NCBI GenBank assembly: GCA_902800185.1
Contig: CADCDK010000005.1
Location: 1-64,000 of the forward strand
Direction of reading: 5' to 3'
Length of the DNA: 64,000 nt
Origin: an uncultured Prevotellaceae bacterium
GTDB taxonomy: Bacteria > Bacteroidota > Bacteroidia > Bacteroidales > Bacteroidaceae
A model generated the notes under the pieces. The model was not told the DNA's origin, did not search any database, and saw only the letters and a list, made by a program, of their open reading frames with translations. Shown one piece after another: positions 1-8,039 of this stretch; within the stretch, counting starts at the first letter, position 1; each line of letters starts with the position of its first letter. The translations under genes and the position numbers were made by a program.

Positions 1-1
1 C

Positions 2-760
2 AAACATCAGATGCCGGGCAATCGTTCCATAAAGCCGTTTGTCCGCGACATGGCAATAGGCTTGCTGAAGCAAAGGCAATGGTCGCCAGAGCAGATATCA
101 GGTTATCTTGCCAAAATGGGATATAAGATTTCGTATGAAACCATCTATGCCATCATCAGAAAGGACAAGTACGAGAACAGGGGATGCCTCTACAAACATT
201 GCAGGCACCATCTGAAACACCGTCATAGGCCTGTCGGAAAGAGAATGATAATACCTGACAGGGTGAGCATACACCGGTGTTCACCGGAAGCTGACGGGAA
301 ACGATTCGCTGACTTCGAGATGGACACCATCGTGGGAAACAATAACCAGGGAGCGATATTGACCATCGTGGAGCGAAGCACAAACATGCTGTTCATGAAG
401 AAGTTGAAGCATGGAAAGGATGCCGATGAACTGGCACAAACGGCCATAATATTGCTCGCTCCATACAAAGGACTGGTAAAGACTATAACCACCGACAATG
501 GAACGGAGTTCTGTAACCACAAGGCAATAGCAAGGGCACTGGACACTACGGTCTACTTCACCGATCCCTATTCCTCATGGCAGAAAGGAGCCATAGAGAA
601 CGCAAATGGGCTCATAAGGCAATATATACCGAAATCATCGCCTATAAAACATCTCAAGGACAAAGACATTGATGAAATCACTGCCCAAATCAATACAAGG
701 CCAAGAAAGAAACTCAATTTTTCAACTCCAATTGAGGAGTTTTTCAATTACTTGTTGTAA
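2..760 (+). mobile_element. IS30-family transposase, 5' end cut by window edge
   Basis: The reading frame is open from base 2, so the true start lies outside the window; about 253 residues are visible against roughly 320 or more for the family. The visible part has the end of a helix-turn-helix region (WSPEQISGYLAKMGY, then YETIYAII) followed by a DDE integrase core: first Asp in FEMDTIVG, second Asp in TITTDNGTEF, and the Glu in WQKGAIENANGLIRQY. This spacing and the ENANGLIRQY block are typical of IS30 transposases, which cut and join IS circles. The element's right end should lie just after the stop, around 770-800; the left end and target duplication cannot be seen. It abuts a broken LRR gene, so it may have taken part in that gene's decay. 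Confidence 0.93.
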
Positions 761-903
761 ATTTGCACTTGCTTGTTGAATTCGCGTAACGTTTAGCAAA
801 GTTAAATACGTTAAATCTTCGTCATTTTCATCCTCCATAAAAACCATGTAATCACTTTTCTACCGTTTTAATCTAAACATATTGAAACACAGCAAGTTGT
901 AAA

Positions 904-1308
904 TACAGAGGTTGTAGCAGTCTGACTTCCGTTACCATCCCCAATAGCGTGACAGCAATCGGATTCAGTGCGTTCGAGCATTGTAACAATCTTCGTGAGA
1001 TAACGTCTTTGATAGAGAATCCCTTTGCCCTTGGTGGATCTGTATTTCCAACAGCGACCTATCATGAAGGAACACTGACGGTTCCCACAGGAACAAAGAA
1101 CCTATATCAGTCTAAAACTGGTTGGAAGGAGTTTTGGCGTATCGTAGAAAAAGACCTCACGAATGTAGAGAGCACTCTCGTCAAAACCGGTGAAGCAACC
1201 GTCAAGGAGGTATATTCCCTTGATGGTCGCAAGTTAGCGGCTCCGCAGCGCGGCATGAACATTCTCCGTGTGATCGATGGAACTGTGAAAAAGGTCATGG
1301 TGAAATAG
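904..1308 (+). pseudogene. 3' remnant of a BspA-like leucine-rich-repeat surface protein
   Basis: The frame reads GCSSLTSVTIPNSVTAIG then FSAFEHCNNL, the repeat signature of BspA/LRR_5 proteins, beginning abruptly around base 904; a stop codon at 883-885 closes the frame upstream. One repeat and a C-terminal domain of about 100 residues remain. The tail contains VYSLDGRKLAAPQRGMNI and a final KKVMVK, resembling the short C-terminal sorting-like tails of secreted Prevotella proteins. Full BspA-like proteins carry many repeats and a signal peptide, both absent here. The remnant lies about 140 bp downstream of the IS30 transposase. It is unlikely to be made as a functional protein. Confidence 0.75.
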
Positions 1309-1320
1309 TACTTGTCATCG

Positions 1321-1450
1321 CTTCCACTAAGCGGTAGGCTTGTTATCTGCCCGTGGTAGCGTGAGTACCACTGAGTGGAATTCTCAGTACCAGCATGCGT
1401 TGAAAACTTGGAACTGTCAGTACCAACCCACTTGGTACTGACGGCTTTGT
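1321..1450 (+). repeat. Dispersed structured repeat, copy A
   Basis: Closely matches 44305-44430 in the same orientation, with a 38-base core (from GGTAGCGTGAGTACCACTGA onward) identical in both. It contains small dyads: CCACTGAGTGG, and a perfect 10-bp stem TCAGTACCAA/TTGGTACTGA around CCCAC. It sits between the LRR remnant's stop and a hairpin-T-run terminator, so it would lie in the 3' untranslated region of that transcript. No coding potential is evident. Confidence 0.85.
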
Positions 1451-1467
1451 TTAAATCAGCCGTTTTT
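1441..1467 (+). terminator. Intrinsic terminator after LRR remnant
   Basis: A 6-bp stem ACGGCT/AGCCGT closes an 11-base loop and is followed by five T residues. It lies at the 3' edge of the dispersed repeat. Confidence 0.6.
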
Positions 1468-1550
1468 CCTGACAAATAGAACGCAAACACGGAAATTCTG
1501 TTTGCTTTTTGTAAAGCTGAAAGCGCACCGCATCCGGAGGGTCTCGTCTT

Positions 1551-1577
1551 TTAACTTCGTTAACTCCCTTAACTCCC
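1551..1577. repeat. Three 9-base tandem words (TTAACTCCC type)
   Basis: TTAACTTCG, TTAACTCCC, TTAACTCCC in direct succession in the spacer before the DUF4143 remnant. The reverse complement, GGGAGTTAA, is the word that builds the purH-mreB spacer near 35.5 kb. The rest of 1468-1654 shows no gene that I can support. Confidence 0.7.
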
Positions 1578-1654
1578 AAGAAGCCGTTCACGTTCTATAT
1601 ACTACTCCTGATGTTGCACGGATTATATCATTGCTACAATATGGTTATTGTGTC

Positions 1655-2359
1655 TTAAAGGCCTGTAAGATCAAACTTATATACTTTCTCTTCTGCCTGG
1701 GTTTGTTCGAAAAAGGTTATCATGTAGATGGGATAGTAAATAACTCTCCCCTTTGTCTGAACATTCTCTTGACAGAACACGTAAGCCATTGGTACAGCAT
1801 ATTCTTCATTCTCCATCACATTGGAAAGTGCATTATGCCGTTCATAGTCCTTGCCTGACTTAACCTCTATCGGCAGCATATTACCAGCATACTCTACCAC
1901 GAAGTCCAGTTCACCTTGCTTCTTGCTGTTGAAATAGTATAGTGAATGTTGCTGTGCTTCAGAGAAACCATGAGCATACAGTTCTTGGGCAACAAGGTTT
2001 TCAAAAACAGAGCCAAAGTTGATATTTGGATTCGGACTGAGTAATCTAGCCTGAATGTTTCCTCCATACATGGCAGCAAGCAGTCCTACGTCGTTGAGGA
2101 AGAGTTTGAACAGGTTTCGCTGTTTGTTCAAAAGCAGAGGTACTCGAGGTTCCTCGACATTGTATGCAGGGATAGCCACCCCAGCATCCCTGAGCCATAA
2201 AAAGCTGTCCTCGTATTTGCTGAATCGTGCTTTTTCGTTCAGTTCTTTGAGAATAAAGCGTTTGTTTTTTGCATTCAGTTCAGAGGGTATTAGGTCGTAA
2301 ATCTCTTCTATCTGCAACTTATGGCTTAAATACAAGCATAAAAAGCAAACAAAACACAC
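1655..2359 (-). pseudogene. 5'-deleted AAA ATPase with DUF4143 domain
   Basis: The 234-residue frame matches only the C-terminal half of the AAA_14/DUF4143 family: the IPSELNAKNKRF block, GLLAAMYGG, FENLVAQEL, and a nuclease-like GELDFVVEYAGNMLPIEVKSG (PD-(D/E)XK pattern). The N-terminal P-loop ATPase half, normally about 190 residues, is missing, and the first dozen residues (CFVCFLCLYLSH) do not look native. I therefore call it a broken gene. Family members are common, multicopy and often degraded in Prevotella and relatives; their role is unclear. Upstream are three repeats spaced 33 bp apart. Confidence 0.75.
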
Positions 2360-2447
2360 TTTTCCAATATAAATAATTCTGTTTTTTTACACTTTTCCAA
2401 GTTGATAATGGTATAAAAATAACATTTTTCCAAGGTTTGAAAAGTGC
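2358..2447 (-). repeat. Three 33-bp-spaced direct repeats plus one inverted copy
   Basis: On the plus strand the words ACTTTTCCAA, ACTTTTCCAA and ATTTTTCCAA start at 2358, 2391 and 2424, exactly 33 bp apart. A fourth, inverted version (TTTGAAAAGTG) at about 2436-2446 forms a dyad with the third. They lie directly upstream of the truncated DUF4143 frame. Regular spacing of about three helical turns suggests protein binding sites, but a residual coding repeat cannot be excluded. Confidence 0.55.
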
Positions 2448-2470
2448 GTTTTCATAATTTCGGCAAATAA

Positions 2471-2512
2471 AAAAGTTGTCACTTCTCTTACTTCCAGAAG
2501 TGACAACTTTTT
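2471..2512 (-). terminator. Terminator of alaS
   Basis: Near-perfect stem of 16 bp or more, AAAAGTTGTCACTTCT pairing with AGAAGTGACAACTTTT, separated by about 9 bases. A- and T-runs flank both sides, so it could act on either strand. It begins 29 bases after the alaS stop. Confidence 0.85.
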
Positions 2513-2540
2513 ATGTTCTCTGTCAGAGAGGGATGCTGGC

Positions 2541-5165
2541 TTATAGCTGTGCCAGTTCAATGACTTTGTCAACAGCGGCGGAGATGCCGTCGAGGTTCTT
2601 GCCGCCTGCAGAGGCGTAGTGAGGCTGTCCGCCACCACCGCCCTGGATGAGCTTGGCGGCCTCGCGTACCATCTGGCCGGCGTTCAGACCGTGATCCTTT
2701 ACCATGTCGTCACTGAGCATCACACTGAGCAGGGGCTTCTGACCGGCGGTGGTGCCGATGACGCAGACAAGCTGCTGGGGTAGTGCCTCACGGACTTTGA
2801 AGACGAGGTCCTTGGCCTGCGCTGCCTCGAGTGGCAGGACTGCCTTGATGACATGGATGCCGTTGATGGTCTGGGCACGCTCGAGAAGCATCTGCTTGGT
2901 GCGCTCCACGGCCTGTGCCTGGAACTGCTCAATCTCCTTCTTCATGGCATCGTGCTCATCGATATATTTCTGGATGACGGCCTTCAGGTCTTTGGCGTTG
3001 TTGAAGAGGCTCTTCAAGGCGCGCATGTTGTCCTCCATCAGATAGATGGCCTCCTCGCAGTTCTCGCCTGTGATGGCCTCGATACGGCGGATGCCGGCGG
3101 CAACACTGCTCTCGCTGACAATCTTGAACATGCCGATGCGTCCGGTGCTGGAAGCATGGATACCACCGCAGAACTCGCAGGAAGGACCGAAGCGCACCAC
3201 GCGCACGGTGTCGCCGTACTTCTCGCCGAAGAGGGCGATGGCACCCATCTTACGTGCCTCTTCCATCGGGGTGTTGCGATGCTCGTCAAGGGGAATGTCC
3301 TCGCGGATCATGCTGTTCACCATGCGCTCAACCTGGCGCAGCTCCTCGTCGGTGACTTTCTGGAAATGGGAGAAGTCGAAGCGCAGCGTGTCAGCAGACA
3401 CGTAGGAACCTTTCTGCTCGACATGGTCGCCGAGCACCTGCTTCAGCGCGTAGTCGAGAAGGTGGGTGGCGGTGTGATTGGCGGCACTGGCATTGCGCTT
3501 GTCGGTATCGACGCAAGCCATGAACTCTGCCTGAAGGTCGTTGGGCAGCTCTTTGACGATGTGGACGCTCTGGTTGTTCTCGCGTTTGGTGTCGATGACG
3601 GTCACCGTCTCGTTCTCAGAGACCAGCACGCCCTGATCGCCTACCTGTCCACCCATCTCGCCATAGAACGGGGTGTTGTCGAGCACCAACTCATAGAAGG
3701 TGTTCTTTTTCTGTGTCACCTTGCGGTAGCGGATGATGTGGCAGGGGTATTCGGTATAGTCGTAGCCAACGAACTGCTGTTCGCCTGCCTTCAGTTCAAT
3801 CCAGTCGCCGTTTTCTACCTGTGCGGCATTGCGGGCACGCTCTTTCTGCTTCTGCATCTCGACATTGAACTGTTCCTCATCGACGGTGTAGCCGTTCTCA
3901 CGGCAGATGAGCTCTGTGAGGTCGAGCGGGAATCCGTAGGTGTCGAACAGACGGAAGGCGGAGGTGCCGTCGAGAACGGTCTTGCCATTGGCTTTCAGGT
4001 CGTCCATGGCGGTGTTCAGCAGGTTGATGCCACGCTCTAAGGTGCGCAGGAAAGCGTCTTCCTCTTCCTTCATGACACGTCCGATGAGCTCCTGCTGTGC
4101 GGGCAGCTCGGGGAAGGCATCGCCCATCTCCTGAATGAGCACGGGCAACAGCTTGTAGAGGAAGGCCTCACGCTGTCCGAGGAAGGTGTAGGCGTAGCGC
4201 ACGGCACGGCGCAGGATGCGGCGGATGACGTAGCCAGCCTTGGCATTCGACGGCAGCTGACCATCGGCAATGGAGAAGGCTACGGCACGCAGATGGTCGG
4301 CGCAGACACGCATGGCGACATCAACAGGCTCCTCGTTTCCATACTTCATGCCGGTGATCTGTTCTTCGGCCTTGATGATGGGCTGGAAGATGTCGGTGTC
4401 GTAGTTGGAGTGCTTGCCCTGCATCATGCGGACCAGGCGCTCAAAGCCCATGCCCGTATCGATGACCTGCATGCCCAACTTCTCAAGAGAGCCGTCGGCC
4501 TTGCGGTTATACTGCATGAAGACGATATTCCAAATCTCGATGACCTGTGGGTCGTCCTTGTTCACCAGCTCACGTCCAGGCAGTCCCTTGGCCTTCTCTT
4601 CGGCGGGACGGCTATCGACATGAATCTCAGAGCAGGGACCGCAGGGACCTGTGTCGCCCATCTCCCAGAAGTTGTCGTGCTTGTTGCCATTGATGATGTG
4701 ATCGGCGGGCACGTGCTTCAGCCAGAAGTTGGCGGCCTCGTCGTCGCGCTCCAGTCCTTCGGAGGGGTCGCCCTCGAAGACGGTGACGTAGAGGTCGGCG
4801 GGGTTCAGCTTGAGCACATCGACCAGGTATTCCCATGCCATGTCGATGGCACCTTCCTTGAAGTAGTCGCCAAACGACCAGTTGCCGAGCATCTCGAACA
4901 TGGTGTGGTGGTAGGTGTCGTGGCCTACTTCCTCGAGGTCGTTATGCTTACCGCTCACACGCAGGCACTTCTGTGTATCGGCACGTCGGCGCGGCTCCGG
5001 CTCGCGCGTACCTAATATGATATCTTTCCACTGGTTCATGCCTGCGTTGGTAAACATCAACGTGGGGTCATCCTTGATGACCATCGGTGCGGAAGGCACG
5101 ATGGCGTGTCCTTTCGACTCGAAGTATTTCTTGAAAGAGTCACGGATTTCTTTTGCTGTCATCAT
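2541..5165 (-). CDS. alaS: Alanyl-tRNA synthetase
   Basis: Charges tRNA-Ala with alanine in the cytoplasm. At 874 residues it is the usual full length. The class II core shows the [11 protein letters not shown] block near the N-terminus and [15 protein letters not shown]; the helical tRNA-binding region includes [17 protein letters not shown]; the editing domain has zinc ligands in NHTATHLLD and [10 protein letters not shown]; the C-Ala domain ends in the glycine-rich [15 protein letters not shown]. The start is the ATG pair at 5165/5162 preceded by TTAGG; the longer frame would need a TTG at 5177. The leader holds repeated AATTTG words, and a possible -7 TAATTTTG lies at 5209-5216 on this strand. 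It diverges from the MerR gene. Confidence 0.98.
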   Translation of the reverse strand: MMTAKEIRDSFKKYFESKGHAIVPSAPMVIKDDPTLMFTNAGMNQWKDIILGTREPEPRRRADTQKCLRVSGKHNDLEEVGHDTYHHTMFEMLGNWSFGDYFKEGAIDMAWEYLVDVLKLNPADLYVTVFEGDPSEGLERDDEAANFWLKHVPADHIINGNKHDNFWEMGDTGPCGPCSEIHVDSRPAEEKAKGLPGRELVNKDDPQVIEIWNIVFMQYNRKADGSLEKLGMQVIDTGMGFERLVRMMQGKHSNYDTDIFQPIIKAEEQITGMKYGNEEPVDVAMRVCADHLRAVAFSIADGQLPSNAKAGYVIRRILRRAVRYAYTFLGQREAFLYKLLPVLIQEMGDAFPELPAQQELIGRVMKEEEDAFLRTLERGINLLNTAMDDLKANGKTVLDGTSAFRLFDTYGFPLDLTELICRENGYTVDEEQFNVEMQKQKERARNAAQVENGDWIELKAGEQQFVGYDYTEYPCHIIRYRKVTQKKNTFYELVLDNTPFYGEMGGQVGDQGVLVSENETVTVIDTKRENNQSVHIVKELPNDLQAEFMACVDTDKRNASAANHTATHLLDYALKQVLGDHVEQKGSYVSADTLRFDFSHFQKVTDEELRQVERMVNSMIREDIPLDEHRNTPMEEARKMGAIALFGEKYGDTVRVVRFGPSCEFCGGIHASSTGRIGMFKIVSESSVAAGIRRIEAITGENCEEAIYLMEDNMRALKSLFNNAKDLKAVIQKYIDEHDAMKKEIEQFQAQAVERTKQMLLERAQTINGIHVIKAVLPLEAAQAKDLVFKVREALPQQLVCVIGTTAGQKPLLSVMLSDDMVKDHGLNAGQMVREAAKLIQGGGGGQPHYASAGGKNLDGISAAVDKVIELAQL

Positions 5166-5167
5166 CC

Positions 5168-5205
5168 TAATTTGCAATTTGACAATTTACAATTTTACAA
5201 TTTGG
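5168..5205. repeat. Degenerate AATTT-type short tandem words in alaS leader
   Basis: AATTTGC, AATTTGAC, AATTTAC, AATTTTAC and AATTTGGG follow one another with a 7-8 base period between the alaS start and its upstream region. This is one of several spacers in the window built from short degenerate words. Confidence 0.6.
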
Positions 5206-5273
5206 GTGCAAAATTACACAAAAGTAACGAAATAACATGCAAAAGGAATAATTATTTCAGATAAACAGAAAAA

Positions 5274-5315
5274 ACGTCCAAAATTTGGACGTATCAAATT
5301 ATTTGCCTACTTTTG
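5274..5315 (+). promoter_or_regulatory. merR promoter with a 19-bp palindrome on the -33 box
   Basis: TTTG at 5284-5287 and TACTTTTG at 5308-5315 are separated by 20 bases, matching the Bacteroidota primary sigma consensus. The perfect palindrome ACGTCCAAA-A-TTTGGACGT spans 5274-5292 and contains the -33 element. That placement suits a repressor operator, perhaps autoregulatory. Confidence 0.7.
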
Positions 5316-5352
5316 CAACGAACATAGATTCTGTAAACAAGAAAAGGAAGCC

Positions 5353-5703
5353 ATGGCACTGAACGAGAATAAGAATATCAAGTTGTATTACTCCATCAAG
5401 GAAGTTGCTGAGATGCTTGGCGTTAACGAAAGTCTGTTGCGCTACTGGGAAAAAGAGTTTCCGCACCTACGCCCGAAGACGGTTTCTGCGACGAAGGTGC
5501 GCCAGTACACCGCCAAGGATATTGAGCAGCTGAAGGTGATTTACAACCTGGTCAAGGTGCGTGGCTTCAAGTTGGCTGCGGCCCGCAAGTATATGAACGG
5601 CAACCGGCAGGGTGCCGAGCGTAGCAGTGACGTGCTGGCAACGCTGACCTCGGTTCGTGACGAGCTGAAAGAACTGAAGCGGCAGCTGGACGGGTTGGTA
5701 TAA
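5353..5703 (+). CDS. MerR-family transcriptional regulator
   Basis: This 116-residue protein has an N-terminal MerR winged helix-turn-helix (YYSIKEVAEMLGVNESLLRY, WEKEF, then VRQYTAKDIEQLKVI) and a short C-terminal helix (TSVRDELKELKRQLDG) suited to coiled-coil dimerisation. It has no ligand-binding domain and no metal-binding cysteines, so the signal it senses, if any, is unknown. It is common beside alaS or rel in Bacteroidota. A consensus promoter with a strong palindrome lies 40-80 bases upstream. It converges with rel, the stop codons being about 10 bases apart. Confidence 0.9.
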   Translation: MALNENKNIKLYYSIKEVAEMLGVNESLLRYWEKEFPHLRPKTVSATKVRQYTAKDIEQLKVIYNLVKVRGFKLAAARKYMNGNRQGAERSSDVLATLTSVRDELKELKRQLDGLV

Positions 5704-5713
5704 TACCCGAGCC

Positions 5714-7990
5714 TTATTTGATTTGCTGAACTTCCTGTATTCCGTCTATGGTCTTGAGTTGGTTCATAATCGTTGCCAGTTCGGAACGGTCATGAACAGC
5801 CAGTTCGATGTTGCCGTCGAAGACTCCATCGTGGGCTTCAATCGTAATCTTGTGGATGTTGATGCCTAACTGGTCTGAAATGACATCGGCGAGGTCGTGC
5901 AGCATGCCCTTGCGGTCGATGCCGTGAATCTCAATAGCCGCTTCAAAGAAATTCTTGTTGTGCATCTCCCACTTGGCATCGAGGATGCGGTTGCCATAGC
6001 TCGACTTGAGCTTGTCGGCCACTTCGCAGGCGCGCATGTGAATCTCCACGTGCTTGTTGTCATCAATGAAGCCGAGAATGTCATCGCCCGGGATGGGGTT
6101 ACAGCATTTGGGGAAGATATACATGTTGATGGTCTCCTCGGTGATGACGCAGGGAATCTTCTTGTTGAAATCCTTGTCAACGACGAGGAGCTCGTTATTC
6201 ACCTTCACGGCATTGTGCTGATTTTCGTCATCTCTGACCTTCATGAAAGGAACGTACTTCTTCCATCCATTGCGGTTCTTCTTTTTCTTGCCGTAGATTT
6301 CGTCAAGGTCTTCCTGTCCGAGGGTGATGTTCTTCTCGCCGATGGCCTGCAACAGTGACTCGTGTTTCTGCAGATCGTGGAACTCGCACAGCTTGTCGAT
6401 GGCCGACATGGTGAGCTCCAGATTGTTCTCCTTGGCCCATTGATACAGAATGTTTTCACCTTGCTTCTGAATCTCGCGGTCGTTGCGGCGCAGGATGGCC
6501 GTGATTTTGGCTTTGGCCTTGGCTGTGGTGACAAATTTCATCCACGATGGCTCCACGTGCTGGGTTCTACTGGTGATAATCTCTATCTGGTCTCCACTGC
6601 TGAGCTTGTGGTTCAGGGGTACCAGCTTGTGGTTGACTTTCGCACCGAAACAGTGGGTACCAAGGAAAGTGTGGATGTGGAAAGCGAAGTCCAGTGCCGT
6701 ACTGCCGGAGGGGAGAGTCTTGATTTCTCCTTTTGGAGTAAAGACCAGGATTTCGTTGGTAAACAGGTTCAGCTTGACGGAATCCAAGAAGTCCATGGCA
6801 TTAGGCTGCGGGTCGTCGAGAATCTCCTTGATGGTGCGCAGCCAGTCGTTCAGTTCGCCCTCTTCGCGCGGATTCTCGTCACCGTCCTTATACTTCCAGT
6901 GAGCGGCAAATCCCTGCTCGGCAATCTCGTCCATGCGGTTGCTGCGTATCTGCACCTCAATCCATTGTCCTTGCTTTGACATCAGCGTGACATGCAGGGC
7001 TTGATAGCCATTGGCCTTGGGACTGGTCAGCCAATCGCGTGTACGGTCGCGGTGGTATTCGTAGAGTTCCCTTAACGCGACATAAATCTGGAAGCATTCG
7101 CTGATTTCTTCTTCGGGCTTTTGGGGCGTGAAGACGATTCGCACGGCAAGAATGTCGTAAATCTCATCAAAGCCAACGTTCTTCCGCTGCATCTTGCTCC
7201 AAATGGAGTAGGGGGTCTTGACACGGGCTTTGATTTGATACTTGATGCCTTTCTTGTCAAGAATCTTCCTGATGGGCTCAGTGAATTGGTCGAAGAGTTG
7301 CGTGCGTTCTTCCTGGGTGAGGTTCAGTTTCTGGACGATGCTCTCATATTCCTCGGGGTGCTCGAAGCGGAAACTGAGGTTCTCCAGTTCAGTCTTGATC
7401 TTATACAGTCCCAGTCGGTTGGCCAGCGGTGCATAGATATACAGTGTCTCACCGGCAATCTTATATTTCTTGTTAGCGGGTTGCGAGTCGAGTGTGCGCA
7501 TGTTGTGCAGTCGGTCGCAGATCTTGATGAGGATGACCCGGATGTCATTGCTCATGGTGAGCAACAGCTTCTTGAAGTTCTCAGCTTGTGCCGATGCCTT
7601 TTCTCCGAAGATTCCTCCACTGATCTTTGTCAGGCCTTCCACAATCATGGCAATCCTCGTCCCGAAGATGTTCTCAATGTCTTCAACGGTGTATTCCGTG
7701 TCTTCTACAACGTCGTGCAGGAGTGCGGCGCAGATACTTGTTGAGCCGAGTCCCATCTCTTTGCATGCGATGAGTGCCACACTGATGGGGTGCATGATAT
7801 AGGGCTCGCCAGAGAGACGGCGTACACCGCTGTGCGCCTGACGTGCGAAGTTGAAAGCCTTGGTAACGAGGTCAACCTTCTTGCGATGGGTTGACGCGAG
7901 ATAGCATTCCATCAATTTCTGAAATGCATCGTTGATCATTTTCTCGTCGGCGGCTTCCCGCGCTTTTTCTTTTAGTTCAAGGTCGTTCAT
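5714..7990 (-). CDS. rel: Bifunctional (p)ppGpp synthetase/hydrolase (Rel/SpoT)
   Basis: Makes and degrades the stringent-response alarmone (p)ppGpp. At 758 residues it is full length. Domain order: N-terminal HD hydrolase with PYIMHPISVA and the HDxxED motif in LLHDVVEDTEY, followed by ICDRLHNMRTL; synthetase domain with SIWSKMQRKN, SPKANGYQALHVTL and EVQIRSNRMDEIAEQGFAAH; TGS domain (EILVFTPKGEIKTLPSGSTA); helical/zinc-finger-like region with FPKCCNPIPGDDI; C-terminal ACT domain (IEIHGIDRKGMLHDLADVI). Both catalytic halves look intact. It is the last gene of a leftward group with parA, parB, DUF5683 and mltD, an order conserved in Bacteroidota. Confidence 0.97.
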   Translation of the reverse strand: MNDLELKEKAREAADEKMINDAFQKLMECYLASTHRKKVDLVTKAFNFARQAHSGVRRLSGEPYIMHPISVALIACKEMGLGSTSICAALLHDVVEDTEYTVEDIENIFGTRIAMIVEGLTKISGGIFGEKASAQAENFKKLLLTMSNDIRVILIKICDRLHNMRTLDSQPANKKYKIAGETLYIYAPLANRLGLYKIKTELENLSFRFEHPEEYESIVQKLNLTQEERTQLFDQFTEPIRKILDKKGIKYQIKARVKTPYSIWSKMQRKNVGFDEIYDILAVRIVFTPQKPEEEISECFQIYVALRELYEYHRDRTRDWLTSPKANGYQALHVTLMSKQGQWIEVQIRSNRMDEIAEQGFAAHWKYKDGDENPREEGELNDWLRTIKEILDDPQPNAMDFLDSVKLNLFTNEILVFTPKGEIKTLPSGSTALDFAFHIHTFLGTHCFGAKVNHKLVPLNHKLSSGDQIEIITSRTQHVEPSWMKFVTTAKAKAKITAILRRNDREIQKQGENILYQWAKENNLELTMSAIDKLCEFHDLQKHESLLQAIGEKNITLGQEDLDEIYGKKKKNRNGWKKYVPFMKVRDDENQHNAVKVNNELLVVDKDFNKKIPCVITEETINMYIFPKCCNPIPGDDILGFIDDNKHVEIHMRACEVADKLKSSYGNRILDAKWEMHNKNFFEAAIEIHGIDRKGMLHDLADVISDQLGINIHKITIEAHDGVFDGNIELAVHDRSELATIMNQLKTIDGIQEVQQIK

Positions 7991-7997
7991 AGGCAGA

Positions 7998-8038
7998 AGT
8001 GATTGGGGGTTGAGGAATGAGGATTGAAGAATGAGGGG
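7998..8038. repeat. TGAGGA-type short tandem words between mltD and rel
   Basis: The mltD-rel spacer reads as consecutive 7-8 base units such as TTGAGGAA, TGAGGAT, TGAAGAA and TGAGGGG. Confidence 0.6.
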
Positions 8039-8039
8039 T

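Noticed and set aside
1502-1858. 118-codon plus-strand frame
   Set aside because: More than half is antisense to the DUF4143 remnant, and the rest crosses tandem repeat words; no recognisable domain.
2358-2447. CRISPR-like 33-bp periodicity
   Set aside because: Only about 10 bases per period are conserved and there are just three direct copies.
2853-4040. 395-codon open frame on the plus strand
   Set aside because: It is antisense to alaS, whose protein is fully recognisable; the frame is a codon-usage shadow with no domain, signal or start context.
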